Below, one piece after another: positions 35,452-43,810 of a stretch of 64,000 bases of DNA. This DNA is from Myxococcales bacterium. Lineage in GTDB: Bacteria > Myxococcota_A > Bradymonadia > UBA7976 > UBA1532. Made by a program: the position numbers and the translations under genes. The notes beneath the pieces are model-generated. The model saw only the letters and a list, made by a program, of their open reading frames with translations, was not told the DNA's origin and did not search any database. Location of the stretch: NCBI GenBank assembly GCA_020633465.1, contig JACKDN010000004.1, forward strand, positions 495,441 to 559,440, given 5' to 3'. The stretch's first letter is position 1. Each line of letters opens with the position of its first letter.

Positions 35452-36903
35452 GTGCCCTGCCCCGACGATCGCATCGAAGTGCGCGTCGACCGCGCCCCCG
35501 CGACCGACCGCCCCTACGTCCTCTACTGGATGACCGCCGCCCGCCGCCCGGTGTGGAACTTCGCCCTCGACCACGCGCTGGACTGGGCGCGCCGGCTGGG
35601 CAAGCCGCTGGTGGTGTTCGAGGCGCTGCGGGCCGGCTACCGCTGGGCGAACGACCGCCACCACCACGTCGTGATCGAGGGCATGCGCGACAACGCCGCG
35701 GCCTTCGCCGACGGCCCGGTGACCTACCTGCCCTACGTCGAGCCCACGCCGGACGCCGGCAAGGGCCTGCTGGCGGCGCTCGCCCGGGACGCCGCGGTCG
35801 TGATCACCGACGCCTTCCCCGCCTTCTTCCTGCCCCGCATGCTGGACGCGGCCGCGCGCCAGATCGAGGCGCGGCTCGAGGTCGTCGACGGCAACGGCCT
35901 GCTGCCCCTCAGCGCCGCGCCCCGCGCCTACCCCACCGCCCACAGCTTCCGCCGGGTGCTGCAGAAGCGGCTGCCCGACCACCTGGAGTCGGCGCCGGAC
36001 GCGACCCCCCTCGCGGGGCTCGACCTGCCGCGCCTCGACACCAAACCCGCCGCGCTGTCCGGCGACCGCTGGCGCCCGACCGACCTGGCGGGGCTGCGGC
36101 TGGCCGACCTGCCCATCGACCACGGCGTGCCGCCGGTCGACGGCGACCAGGGGTGGCGGGCGGCGGCCGACGCGCTCGAGTTCTTCGTGGACCGCCCCCT
36201 CGGCCGGTACGCCGAGCGCCGCAACGACGTCGCCACGCCGGGCACCAGCGGCCTGTCCACCGCGCTCCACTGGGGCCACGTGGGCGCGCACCAGGTGGTG
36301 CACGCGGTGCTCGACGCCGGCGGCTGGACCCCCGGCCACCTCGGCGACGACACGCGCGGCGCCCGCCGCGGCTGGTGGGGGCTCGGCGAGAGCGCCGAGG
36401 GCTTCCTCGATCAGGTGGTCACCTGGCGCGAGCTGGGCTTCCAGTTCTGCCACGCGCAGCCCGACTACGACCGCTTCGACACCCTGCCCGACTGGGCGCT
36501 CGAGACCCTGGCCGAGCACCGCGGCGATCCCCGCCCCTGGACCTACGACCTGGCCGCCTTCGAGGCCGCCGAGACGCACGAGCCCCTGTGGAACGCCGCG
36601 CAGAACCAGCTGCGCCGCGACGGCACCATCCACAACTACCTGCGCATGCTGTGGGGGAAGAAGATCCTCCACTGGTCGAAGAGCCCCGAGGCCGCCCTCG
36701 AGATCATGATCGAGCTGAACAACAAGTACGGCACCGACGGCCGCGATCCGAACTCGTACAGCGGCATCATGTGGGTGCTGGGCCGCTTCGACCGCGCCTG
36801 GGGCCCCGAGCGCCCCGTCTTCGGCAAGGTGCGCTACATGACCTGCGACAGCACGCGGCGCAAGATGGACGTGAAGGGCTATGTAGCCGAATTCACTGAC
36901 TGA
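35452..36903 (+). CDS. phr: Class II CPD photolyase
   Basis: Deoxyribodipyrimidine photolyase uses FAD and light to split cyclobutane pyrimidine dimers. The 483-residue protein starts at GTG 35452, with GGAGGA 5 bases upstream. It opens with VLYWMTAARRPVWNFALDHAL, the class II N-terminal alpha/beta domain. The FAD-binding region contains LSTALHWGHVGAHQVV and WGLGESAEGFLDQVVTWRELGFQF. The C-terminal signature RMLWGKKILHWSKSPEAAL followed by NNKYGTDGRDPNSYSGIMWVLGRFDRAWGPERPVFGKVRYM is diagnostic of class II. It probably forms a unit with the HAD gene upstream. A hairpin abuts its ribosome binding site. Confidence 0.95.
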   Translation: MPCPDDRIEVRVDRAPATDRPYVLYWMTAARRPVWNFALDHALDWARRLGKPLVVFEALRAGYRWANDRHHHVVIEGMRDNAAAFADGPVTYLPYVEPTPDAGKGLLAALARDAAVVITDAFPAFFLPRMLDAAARQIEARLEVVDGNGLLPLSAAPRAYPTAHSFRRVLQKRLPDHLESAPDATPLAGLDLPRLDTKPAALSGDRWRPTDLAGLRLADLPIDHGVPPVDGDQGWRAAADALEFFVDRPLGRYAERRNDVATPGTSGLSTALHWGHVGAHQVVHAVLDAGGWTPGHLGDDTRGARRGWWGLGESAEGFLDQVVTWRELGFQFCHAQPDYDRFDTLPDWALETLAEHRGDPRPWTYDLAAFEAAETHEPLWNAAQNQLRRDGTIHNYLRMLWGKKILHWSKSPEAALEIMIELNNKYGTDGRDPNSYSGIMWVLGRFDRAWGPERPVFGKVRYMTCDSTRRKMDVKGYVAEFTD

Positions 36904-37066
36904 ATCGGCTCGAGCGCCCGGTCCCCGCCCGAAAAAAATCGAGAAAAACGCAGGCGCCGCGCAACACGCGCTTCGTCTGTCCGATGGATCCCCCCGCTCT
37001 TCGCCCGGGTGCTCGGCGCGGCGACCTCCGCCGCGCGCCTGCCCGGGCCCGACTCGGGAGGTCCCC

Positions 37067-38428
37067 ATGCGCTTCGCCCTGCTGTTCGCCCTCACCCTCG
37101 CCGCCTGCGAGGTGCCCGTCGCCTCGGTCCCCGGCCCCGAGCCCGACGCCTGCGCCCCGGACGCCGTCGCCGACGACGACGCCCTCGAGCCCGCCGCCCC
37201 CACCCCCTGCTGGGTGTGCGCCCCCGCCGCCCCCTTCGTGCGCGCCTGCGCCGACAGCGTCGACGGCGAGTGCCTGGCCGACGGCGCCGCGTGCCGCCCG
37301 CCCAGCGAGTGCTGCCTGGCCGCCAACCGCACCCACGACTGCGCCGCGTGCCTCCCCGGCTTCACGGGGCCGGACTGCCGCCAGTGCGCCGATCCGGGGC
37401 GCGCCGGGCCCACCTGCCGCGACTGCGCGCTGGGCTTCGACGGGCCCGACTGCGGCCAGTGCGCGCCGGGCTTCGCCGGGCCCGACTGCGCGTTCTGCCA
37501 GCCCGGCTTCGCCGGCGTCCGCTGCGACCGCTGCCAGGTGGGCTTCGAAGGCGAGGCCTGCGATCGCTGCCGCCCCGGCTTCGCCGGCGACGACTGCAAC
37601 CAGTGCGCGGTCGGCTTCGCCGGGGACGACTGTGAGCGCTGCGCGCCCGGCTTCACCGGCCCCGACTGCGCGCCCTGCCCCGACCTGGGTGATCCCGCCT
37701 GCGACGACCTGCGCTTCACCACCGTGGTGGCCGGCGGCGGCACGCGCTGCGGCCTGGACGACGGCGACGTGCTGCGCTGCTACGGCGCCGTGCCCCTGCC
37801 GGCGACGCCCGGGCGCTTCGCCCAGGTGGCCGCCCGCGGTGACGTCGTCTGCGCGCTGAACGCCGCCGGACGCCCGCGCTGCTTCGGGGCCGCGCCGCTG
37901 GCGCCGCCGCCCGGGGCCTTCGAGCGCCTGGCCGCCGGCGCCGACTTCGCCTGCGGCCTCGAGGCGGGCGGCGATCTACGCTGCTGGGGCCAGCGGCCGC
38001 CCGGCGTGCCGGCCTGGTTCCGGGGTCCCTGGCGCCTGCTTTCCGCGGGGCGCGCCCACGTCTGCGTCGCGGCCGAGGGCGCGCCGCAGTGCTGGGGCGA
38101 CGGCCCGCCGACGCGCCCCTTCGACACCCCGGTCGATCAGCTGGCCAGCGGCGGCGACGTGCTGTGCGCGCTGGCGCCCGACGGCTCGGTCGGCTGCACC
38201 GGCGCCCCGGGCATGACCGCGCCGCCGGGCACCTACGAGGCGATCGCGGTGGACGGCGACGCCGCCTGCGCGCTCGACGCGGTCGGCGCGATGCGCTGCT
38301 GGGGGCCGGCGGTGCAGGTGGCGGGGGCGGCTGGCCCCTTCGCCGCGCTCGCCGTCGACGACGGCCGGGCCTGCGCGCTGGATCTCGACGGTCAGGCCCG
38401 GTGCTGGCCGCTGGCGGCCGCGCCTTGA
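37067..38428 (+). CDS. Lipoprotein with EGF-like repeats and a seven-repeat RCC1-like propeller
   Basis: A 453-residue protein with lipobox TLAAC (Cys14) and a GGGAGG ribosome binding site. Residues about 90-205 contain about nine 12-14 residue Cys repeats (CxPGFxGPDCxxC) resembling laminin/EGF-type modules. Residues about 215-450 contain seven repeats of about 34 residues with the pattern G-x-x-C-A-L-x-x-x-G-x-x-x-C-W/F-G (for example GDVVCALNAAGRPRCFG, GADFACGLEAGGDLRCWG). This matches RCC1-type beta-propeller blades and implies one complete seven-bladed propeller. It is likely exposed at the cell surface and mediates binding. No enzyme signature was seen; its role is unknown. Confidence 0.75.
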   Translation: MRFALLFALTLAACEVPVASVPGPEPDACAPDAVADDDALEPAAPTPCWVCAPAAPFVRACADSVDGECLADGAACRPPSECCLAANRTHDCAACLPGFTGPDCRQCADPGRAGPTCRDCALGFDGPDCGQCAPGFAGPDCAFCQPGFAGVRCDRCQVGFEGEACDRCRPGFAGDDCNQCAVGFAGDDCERCAPGFTGPDCAPCPDLGDPACDDLRFTTVVAGGGTRCGLDDGDVLRCYGAVPLPATPGRFAQVAARGDVVCALNAAGRPRCFGAAPLAPPPGAFERLAAGADFACGLEAGGDLRCWGQRPPGVPAWFRGPWRLLSAGRAHVCVAAEGAPQCWGDGPPTRPFDTPVDQLASGGDVLCALAPDGSVGCTGAPGMTAPPGTYEAIAVDGDAACALDAVGAMRCWGPAVQVAGAAGPFAALAVDDGRACALDLDGQARCWPLAAAP

Positions 38429-38436
38429 AGGTCGAA

Positions 38437-38453
38437 TTTGTGCATTGCACAAA
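38437..38453. promoter_or_regulatory. Probable PhaR operator (perfect palindrome)
   Basis: TTTGTGCATTGCACAAA is a perfect 8+1+8 palindrome ending 7 bp before the -35 box of the phasin promoter. TGC-rich palindromes are the known type of target for PhaR repressors, and phaR lies 3.6 kb downstream in the same cluster. The assignment is inference. Confidence 0.6.
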
Positions 38454-38460
38454 AATGCCG

Positions 38461-38489
38461 TTGACGACCGCTCTGTGTGGCCCTATATC
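38461..38489 (+). promoter_or_regulatory. Sigma70-type promoter of the phasin/PHA operon
   Basis: TTGACG at 38461-38466 and TATATC at 38484-38489 are separated by 17 bp, one of the best promoter matches in this GC-rich window. Transcription would start about 50 bp before the phasin ATG. Confidence 0.6.
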
Positions 38490-38546
38490 CAATGTCGCAC
38501 GGTGACGAACACGTCGCGCCCCGCCGGGCGCCGAGAGGAGTCCGAC

Positions 38547-38798
38547 ATGGAGCGCTTCTTCGAGCAGTCGCAGAAGATGATCGCCGACGAGATGGGCTGG
38601 TTCACCAAGCAGTTCACCGACGCCAGCGCCCGCCTGGTGAGCGAGAGCGAGAAGTGGATGAAGATGTCGCAGGACACCTTCGGCCGCATCGTCGAGCAGC
38701 AGACCAGCCTGGTCACCGAGGCCGCCAAGCACGCGCAGGGCCTGGCCGAGCAGCAGGCCAAGCTGGTGCGCGACGCGTTCGCGCAGCAGGCCGCCTGA
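38547..38798 (+). CDS. Phasin-family PHA granule protein
   Basis: An 83-residue, entirely helical protein starting at ATG 38547 (GAGAGGAG upstream). It has amphipathic repeats rich in Gln, Lys and Ala (FTKQFTDASARLVSESEKWMKM, FGRIVEQQTSLVTEAAKHAQGLAEQQAKLV), typical of phasins that coat polyhydroxyalkanoate granules. It is shorter than most phasins (about 110-190). It is the first gene of the PHA cluster, directly behind a promoter and palindromic operator, as expected for the most strongly PhaR-controlled gene. The family call relies on composition, length and context. Confidence 0.7.
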   Translation: MERFFEQSQKMIADEMGWFTKQFTDASARLVSESEKWMKMSQDTFGRIVEQQTSLVTEAAKHAQGLAEQQAKLVRDAFAQQAA

Positions 38799-38872
38799 CC
38801 CGGATGACCGCTCCCCGGCGGCGGTCACCCGCCGGGCCCCTTCTCCACCCCGACCACCGAGGTGAGCAGCCG

Positions 38873-39403
38873 ATGAGCGCGACCGAACGCAACGGCGGAC
38901 CGACCAACCCCTTCGCGGCCTTCTTCGGGGCGATGCCCAAGTCGCCCCAGATGAAGCAGTGGGAGACCTGGCTGGGCCAGCAGATCGATCGCTTCGTGCG
39001 CAACGAGAGCTTCCTGGGTCAGATGGGCAAGGCCATGGAGAGCTCCATGGTGTTCAAGGCCCACTACGACCGGGTGCTCGAGCAGTCGTTGCGGTCGATG
39101 CGGCTGCCGACGCTGGCCGACCTGGACGAGGTGCACAAGCGCCTCGACGAGCTGGATCGGCGGCTGGACGGGGTGGTCGACCGGCTGGACGCCATCGCGC
39201 GCGCGCAGTCGAAGCCCGCCGCCGCGCCGAAGAAGGCCGCCGCGCCGACGAAGCCCGCCGCGCCGAAGAAGCCCGCCGCCTCGGCGGAGGCCGCGCCCGC
39301 CCCCGAGGCGCCGCCCGCCGACGCCGCGCCCGCCGCCAAGACCGGCCGCGCGCGGCGAAAGCCCTCGACCCGCGCCGCCGCCGGCGGCAAGAAGGAAGGG
39401 TGA
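38873..39403 (+). CDS. PhaE-like subunit / PHA synthase-associated protein
   Basis: A 176-residue protein starting at ATG 38873 (GAGGTGAG upstream). The N-terminal half is helical (MKQWETWLGQQIDRFVRNESFLGQMGKAMESSM). It leads to RLPTLADLDEVHKRLDELDRRLD, similar to the C-terminal signature of PhaE, the activator subunit of class III PHA synthases. The last 60 residues are a Lys/Ala/Pro-rich tail (AAPKKAAAPTKPAAPKKP), as in histone-like or PHA-binding tails. It overlaps the phaC start (GTGA), so it is made with PhaC. It is much shorter than typical PhaE (about 350), so it may represent a divergent subunit or a second phasin. Confidence 0.65.
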   Translation: MSATERNGGPTNPFAAFFGAMPKSPQMKQWETWLGQQIDRFVRNESFLGQMGKAMESSMVFKAHYDRVLEQSLRSMRLPTLADLDEVHKRLDELDRRLDGVVDRLDAIARAQSKPAAAPKKAAAPTKPAAPKKPAASAEAAPAPEAPPADAAPAAKTGRARRKPSTRAAAGGKKEG

Positions 39404-40443
39404 AGCGCGTGCTGCAAGTCGCGAAGGCGGTCGGCGACGCCGTCGGCCGCATGGTGCCCTTCGAGGTGCGGGGCGTGGACGCGAAGGGCGGCGACCTGCC
39501 CTTCGTCGAGGTCGCGGCGCGCGGGCCGATGCGCGTGCTGTACTACGCGCCCCGCGGCGAGCGCCGGCTGAAGACGCCCATCGTCTTCGCCTACTCGCTG
39601 ATCAACCGCTACTACATCCTCGACTTCATGCCCGGGCGCAGCCTGCTCGAGACGCTGACCGAGCGCGGCCACCCCTGCTACGTCATCGACTGGGGCGCGG
39701 CCACCGCCGCCGACCGGCACAAGACCTGGCAGGACTACGCCCTGGGCTACGTCGGCCTCGCCGTGCGCACGGCCTGCGAGCGCGAGGGCGTCGACCAGGT
39801 GCACCTGTACGGCTACTGCATGGGCGGCACGATGGCCCTGGCCTACGCCGCCCTGCGCCCCGAGCGGGTGAAGACCTTCGTGGCCATGGCCGTGCCGGTC
39901 GACTTCCACGACGACGGCATCCTCAGCCGGTGGACCCGGCCGGAGTTCTTCAACGTCGACGCCGTCGTCGACGCCTTCGGCAACGTGCCCACGTGGCTCA
40001 TGGAGAGCGGCTTCCGCTTCCTCGCGCCCATCGGCAACGTCACCAAGTGGCGCGACGTCTGGAAGAACCGCGACGACGACGACTTCCTGCAGACCTGGCG
40101 ACGCCTCGAGAAGTGGTCGTCGGACAACGTGCCCTTCCCCGGCGAGGTGTACCGGCAGTACATCCGCGACACCTACCAGACCAACGCGTTCGTCCGCGGC
40201 GAGATGCACGTCGGCGGCGAGCGCGTCGACCTCGGCGCCATCGAGGTGCCGGTGTTGATGGTGTTGGCCGAGCGCGACCACATCGTGCCCGAGCCCAGCG
40301 CGATGGCCCTGCGCGACGTCGTCGGCAGCGACGAGGTGGAGGTGCTGCGTTACCGCACCGGCCACATCGGCCTCTCGACCAGCTCGCGCGCGCCGACCAC
40401 CTTCTGGCCGCCGATCAGCGATTGGCTGGCGGCGCACGACTGA
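39400..40443 (+). CDS. phaC: Class III-type polyhydroxyalkanoate synthase
   Basis: PhaC polymerises (R)-3-hydroxyacyl-CoA into PHA. The 347-residue length fits class III PhaC (about 355), not class I/II (about 560-590). The lipase-like box is GYCMGG with catalytic Cys140; Asp293 (LAERDHIVP) and His322 (GHIGL) complete the triad. Family motifs include IVFAYSLINRYYILDFMPGRSLLETL, IDWGAATAADR and RWTRPEFFNVDAVVDAFGNVP. The start is GTG 39400, overlapping the stop of the PhaE-like gene. A second GTG at 39409 is also possible because AAGGAAGG lies just upstream of both. It is followed after 22 bp by an acyl-CoA synthetase gene, which probably supplies substrate. Confidence 0.94.
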   Translation: MKRVLQVAKAVGDAVGRMVPFEVRGVDAKGGDLPFVEVAARGPMRVLYYAPRGERRLKTPIVFAYSLINRYYILDFMPGRSLLETLTERGHPCYVIDWGAATAADRHKTWQDYALGYVGLAVRTACEREGVDQVHLYGYCMGGTMALAYAALRPERVKTFVAMAVPVDFHDDGILSRWTRPEFFNVDAVVDAFGNVPTWLMESGFRFLAPIGNVTKWRDVWKNRDDDDFLQTWRRLEKWSSDNVPFPGEVYRQYIRDTYQTNAFVRGEMHVGGERVDLGAIEVPVLMVLAERDHIVPEPSAMALRDVVGSDEVEVLRYRTGHIGLSTSSRAPTTFWPPISDWLAAHD

Positions 40444-40465
40444 CGCCGCCGCGAAGGAGGCCCCG

Positions 40466-41989
40466 ATGCTCACCGGACCCAGCGACTTCATCGAGCAGTG
40501 GGCGCGCACGGCGCCCCACCGGGTGGCCCTGCGCGACGTCGACGACGGGCGCGCCCTGCGCTACGGCGAGCTGTCGACGCGCGCCTGGCGGCTGTCCCAC
40601 GCGCTGGCGGCGCAGGGCGTCGAGGCCGGCGACCGCGTCGCGCTGCTGGCGCGCAACGGGCTCGAGACCTTCGAGCTGCTGGTGGCCTGCCTGCGCCTCG
40701 GCGCCGCCTTCACGCCGCTGAACTGGCGGCTGGCGCCGGCCGAGCTGGGTGACATCCTCGACCACTGCACCCCGCGCTGCCTGGTGTACGACGGCGCCAG
40801 CCGCGACGCCGCGGCGACCTTGCTGGGCGCGCGGCCCGACCTCCGCGGCGTCGCGCTCGGCGAGACGGCGCGCGCCGCCGACGCGTCCTACGCCGATCTG
40901 ATCGCCCGCGCGTCGGCCACGCCCGATCTGGTCGAGCACGATCCCGAGACGGTCGCGATGCTGCTCTACACCAGCGGCACCACCGGCAAGCCCAAGGGCG
41001 TGATGGTGCCGCACCGGCAGGTGTTCTGGAACGCGATCAACACCGTCTACGCCTGCGACCTGGGCCCCAGCGACCTCAGCCTGGCCTTCCTGCCGCTGTT
41101 CCACACCGGCGGGCTGAACTGCCTGGCCACGCCGACGCTGTACCGCGGCGGCACCGTCGCGCTGATGGCCAGCTTCGACGCGAAGCGCGCGCTCGAGATC
41201 ATCGAGACCTGGCGGGTGACCGGCACGGTGGCCGTGCCGACGATGTACCAGATGCTGCTCGACGCGGGCCTCGACGGCTACGACTGCAGCAGCCTGCGCA
41301 CCATCCTGTGCGGCGGCGCCCCCTGCCCCGAGCCCCTGCTCGACGCCTGGCTGCACCGCGGCTTCGCCTTCCGGCAGGGCTTCGGCATGACCGAAGTGGG
41401 CCCCAACTGCTTCTCGCTGCCGCCGTGGAAGGTGCACCAGAAGCGGGGCAGCGTGGGCCAGCCCATCCTGCACCTGGCCGCGCGCGTGGTGGACGAGCAG
41501 GGCAACCCGGTGCCCGACGGCGAGGTCGGCGAGCTGTGCCTCGGCGGCCCGATGGTGTGCGCCGGCTACTGGGACGACCCCGACAACACCGCCAAGGTGC
41601 TGCGCGACGGCTGGTTCTTCACCGGCGACTACGCGCGCCGCGAGGGCGACGACTACTACTACGTGGCCGGCCGCAAGAAGGACATGTTCATCAGCGGCGG
41701 CGAGAACGTGTACCCCGCCGAGATCGAGAACGCGCTGCTGGCCCGTGACGACGTGGCCGAGGTGGCCGTCGTCGGCGTGCCCCACGATCGCTGGGGCGAG
41801 GTCGGCCTCGCCGCCGTCGTCGCCGCCGAGGGCGCCGCGCCGGACGCCGAGGCCCTGCGCGCGTACTGCGCCGCGCACCTGGCCCGCTTCAAGGTGCCCA
41901 AGCACATCGTCCTGTGGGACGCGCTGCCCAAGAACGCCAGCGGCAAGGTGCTGAAGCAGGCCATCCGCCAGCGCTTCCTCGGCACCTGA
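40466..41989 (+). CDS. AMP-forming acyl-CoA synthetase
   Basis: A 507-residue member of the ANL (acyl-AMP ligase) family, preceded by GAAGGAGG. The ATP-binding P-loop is LLYTSGTTGKPKGVM (about residues 171-185); the A5 motif is FGMTEVGPN; A7 is GDYARREGDDYYYVAGRKKD; A8 is FISGGENVYPAEIE; and the catalytic lysine lies in PKNASGKVLKQ near the C-terminus. It activates a fatty or hydroxy acid to the CoA ester. Its position between phaC and phaR suggests it feeds the PHA pathway, but its substrate cannot be read from the sequence. It is likely in one operon with phaC (22-bp gap). Confidence 0.9.
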   Translation: MLTGPSDFIEQWARTAPHRVALRDVDDGRALRYGELSTRAWRLSHALAAQGVEAGDRVALLARNGLETFELLVACLRLGAAFTPLNWRLAPAELGDILDHCTPRCLVYDGASRDAAATLLGARPDLRGVALGETARAADASYADLIARASATPDLVEHDPETVAMLLYTSGTTGKPKGVMVPHRQVFWNAINTVYACDLGPSDLSLAFLPLFHTGGLNCLATPTLYRGGTVALMASFDAKRALEIIETWRVTGTVAVPTMYQMLLDAGLDGYDCSSLRTILCGGAPCPEPLLDAWLHRGFAFRQGFGMTEVGPNCFSLPPWKVHQKRGSVGQPILHLAARVVDEQGNPVPDGEVGELCLGGPMVCAGYWDDPDNTAKVLRDGWFFTGDYARREGDDYYYVAGRKKDMFISGGENVYPAEIENALLARDDVAEVAVVGVPHDRWGEVGLAAVVAAEGAAPDAEALRAYCAAHLARFKVPKHIVLWDALPKNASGKVLKQAIRQRFLGT

Positions 41990-42000
41990 TGTCCACTCTC

Positions 42001-42048
42001 GGGGTCCGCCGCCACTTTCCAACCTCACCGTGCGCGGCGGCGGACCCC
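42001..42048. terminator. 13-bp perfect inverted repeat between the acyl-CoA synthetase gene and phaR
   Basis: GGGGTCCGCCGCC (42001-42013) pairs with GGCGGCGGACCCC (42036-42048) over a 22-base loop, 11 bp after the synthetase stop. A second, 7-bp stem (42059-42065 with 42080-42086) follows before the phaR ribosome binding site. There is no T-run, so it may act as a terminator/attenuator. Confidence 0.5.
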
Positions 42049-42101
42049 GGAACCTCTCCCTCGGCCGGCGCGCGGCTCCGCCGAGGCGGAAAGGAGCGCC
42101 C

Positions 42102-42668
42102 ATGAGCGCGTTCACCGACCTCTTCGGACCCCAGCGTGCACTTGCGTCGGCGCTCGCTTCCGCCCATGCTCGGCAGGCCGACGCGACCCCCGAGGAGCCC
42201 GCCGTGCCGCCGGTGCTGATCAAGCGCTACGCCAACCGTCGCCTGTACGACACCGGACGCAGCGCCTACATCACCCTCGACGATCTCGCCGGCGATCTGG
42301 CCAGCGGCCGCCGGGTGCACATCGTCGACGCCAAGACCGGCGACGATCTCACCCAGCGCACGATGGTGCAGGTGCTGCTGACCGATCAGCACGCGCACAA
42401 GCTCGACTTCCTGCCCGAAGAGTTCCTGCGCACGCTCATCCAGCTCGAGGATCAGTCGCTGATGCGGCTGTTCGCGCACTACCTGAAGATGACGCTGTCC
42501 AGCTTCGCGGTGGCGCAGAACGCGGTGGCCCAGAACCTCGAGCTGATGCGCACGATGGCCCCGGGCCCGACCCAGCTGCTGGGCGCCCTGGCCAACTTCC
42601 TGGGCGGCGCCGCGCCGCCGACGCCTCCGCCGCCGCGCGGCGCGCCGGAGCCCGAACCCGAGGAGTAG
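42102..42668 (+). CDS. phaR: Polyhydroxyalkanoate synthesis repressor
   Basis: A 188-residue protein starting at ATG 42102 (AAGGAG). Residues about 36-97 form the PHB/PHA-accumulation regulator DNA-binding domain, with the signature PVLIKRYANRRLYDTGRSAYITLDDLA and VHIVDAKTGDDLTQRTMVQVLL. The following PHB-accumulation domain (EEFLRTLIQLEDQSLMRLFAHYLKMTLSSF) senses PHA polymer in known PhaR proteins. When PHA is scarce, PhaR represses phasin genes. The palindrome at 38437 ahead of the phasin gene is its most likely target. The N-terminal 35 residues and the Pro-rich acidic tail (PTPPPPRGAPEPEPEE) are extensions. The next gene starts 6 bp later. Confidence 0.93.
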   Translation: MSAFTDLFGPQRALASALASAHARQADATPEEPAVPPVLIKRYANRRLYDTGRSAYITLDDLAGDLASGRRVHIVDAKTGDDLTQRTMVQVLLTDQHAHKLDFLPEEFLRTLIQLEDQSLMRLFAHYLKMTLSSFAVAQNAVAQNLELMRTMAPGPTQLLGALANFLGGAAPPTPPPPRGAPEPEPEE

Positions 42669-42674
42669 CCCGGC

Positions 42675-43439
42675 ATGCTCGGCGCCCTCGCCGGCGACAT
42701 CATCGGCGCCCCCTACGAGCGCCACGGCGTCCGCACCCCCGACTTCGCCTTCTTCGCGCCGGGCAGCCGCCCCACCGACGACTCCGTCCTGACGCTGGCC
42801 ACCGCCGACGCCCTGCTGCGCGGCGAGGACTACGCCGCCGCCTACCGCCGCTGGGGCCGGCGCTACCCCAACGCCGGCTACGGCGGCATGTTCTTCCGCT
42901 GGCTGGCCCAGGACGACGCCGGCCCCTACGGCAGCTTCGGCAACGGCTCGGCCATGCGCGTCTCGCCGGTGGGCTGGTTCTACGACGACGTCGACACCGT
43001 CATCGCCGAGGCCGCCGCCAGCGCCGCGGTCACCCACGACCACCCCGAGGGCGTCAAGGGCGCGCAAGCCACCGCCCTCGCGGTCTTCCGCGCGCGCACC
43101 GGCGCGGCGCCCGCGGCCATCGCCGCCGAGATCGAGGCCACCTTCGACTACGACCTGAGCCAGCCCTGGGCCGCCGTCCACGCGGCCCACCGCTGGGACG
43201 TCACCTGCCAGGGCTCGGTGCCCCCCGCCCTGCAGGCCGCCCTCGGCGCCTCGGACTTCGAGGACGCCCTGCGCCGCGCCATCAGCCTCGGCGGCGACGC
43301 CGACACCCAGGCCTGCATCGCGGGTGCGGTGGCCGAGGCCCTGTGGGGCGTGCCCGAGCCCATCGAGCGCGGCGTCCGCGGCCGCCTCACCGACGACATG
43401 GAGACGGTGCTCGACGCCTTCCGCGCCGCCCGCGCCTGA
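42675..43439 (+). CDS. ADP-ribosylglycohydrolase
   Basis: A 254-residue DraG/ARH-family hydrolase that removes ADP-ribose from proteins or small molecules using two Mg ions. Characteristic motifs are GALAGDIIGAPYERHG at the N-terminus, the metal-binding TDDSVLTLATADALL (about residues 35-49), FGNGSAMRVSPVGW, and the C-terminal metal motif GGDADTQACIAGAVAEALWG. Its length is typical for small bacterial members. It begins 6 bp after phaR and so probably shares its transcript, although no functional link to PHA is known. The gene is followed by a repeat-rich non-coding block. Confidence 0.9.
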   Translation: MLGALAGDIIGAPYERHGVRTPDFAFFAPGSRPTDDSVLTLATADALLRGEDYAAAYRRWGRRYPNAGYGGMFFRWLAQDDAGPYGSFGNGSAMRVSPVGWFYDDVDTVIAEAAASAAVTHDHPEGVKGAQATALAVFRARTGAAPAAIAAEIEATFDYDLSQPWAAVHAAHRWDVTCQGSVPPALQAALGASDFEDALRRAISLGGDADTQACIAGAVAEALWGVPEPIERGVRGRLTDDMETVLDAFRAARA

Positions 43440-43506
43440 CTCGGCTGCGACGCGGTGGAGCCGTCACGGCGGGCAATGCACACGGCCCGTGGTGCCCTAT
43501 CCGCCC

Positions 43507-43810
43507 GGCTATCAGCTATCAGCGGTCGGCTATCAGCCGGGCGCCGATCGCCGTGCCAGCGTCGGACCGTCCGTGCAAGGCCGTCGCACGGACGGCCGCG
43601 ACGAACGAGGCTGGCTGGCGGCCGCTCGGTCCCCGGCTGAAGGCGGTGAGCCATCCGACCGGCGGTCAGCGGACAGCGTTCAGCCGGGCTCCGACCGCCG
43701 CGCCCGTGTCGGACCGCCCGTGCATGACCGTCGCACGGACGGCCGCGACGAACGAGGTTGGCTGGCGGCCGCTCAGTGCCCGGCTGAAGGCTGAAAGCTG
43801 AAAGCTGAAA
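43507..43810. repeat. Non-coding repeat block: heptamers plus a 110-bp direct repeat with stem-loops
   Basis: The 493-bp gap 43440-43932 has no convincing gene. It holds heptamers of the form RGCTATC / AGCGGTC at 43507-43534, followed by a unit starting AGCCGGG at 43535. A second run of heptamers at 43661-43681 precedes a copy of the same unit at 43682, 147 bp later. The two units are about 110 bp each and nearly identical. Each holds a stem-loop: CCGTCCGTGC with GCACGGACGG at 43567-43595, and a one-mismatch version at 43714-43742. Four tandem RGCTGAA heptamers end the block at 43782-43809. The trinucleotide AGC or GGC recurs in a 7-bp register. It resembles heptameric short tandem repeats of other bacteria. 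Confidence 0.75.

Noticed and set aside
36930..36950. A-runs after the photolyase gene considered as a terminator
   Set aside because: The runs are A on the coding strand, and no stable GC stem precedes a T-run in either direction.
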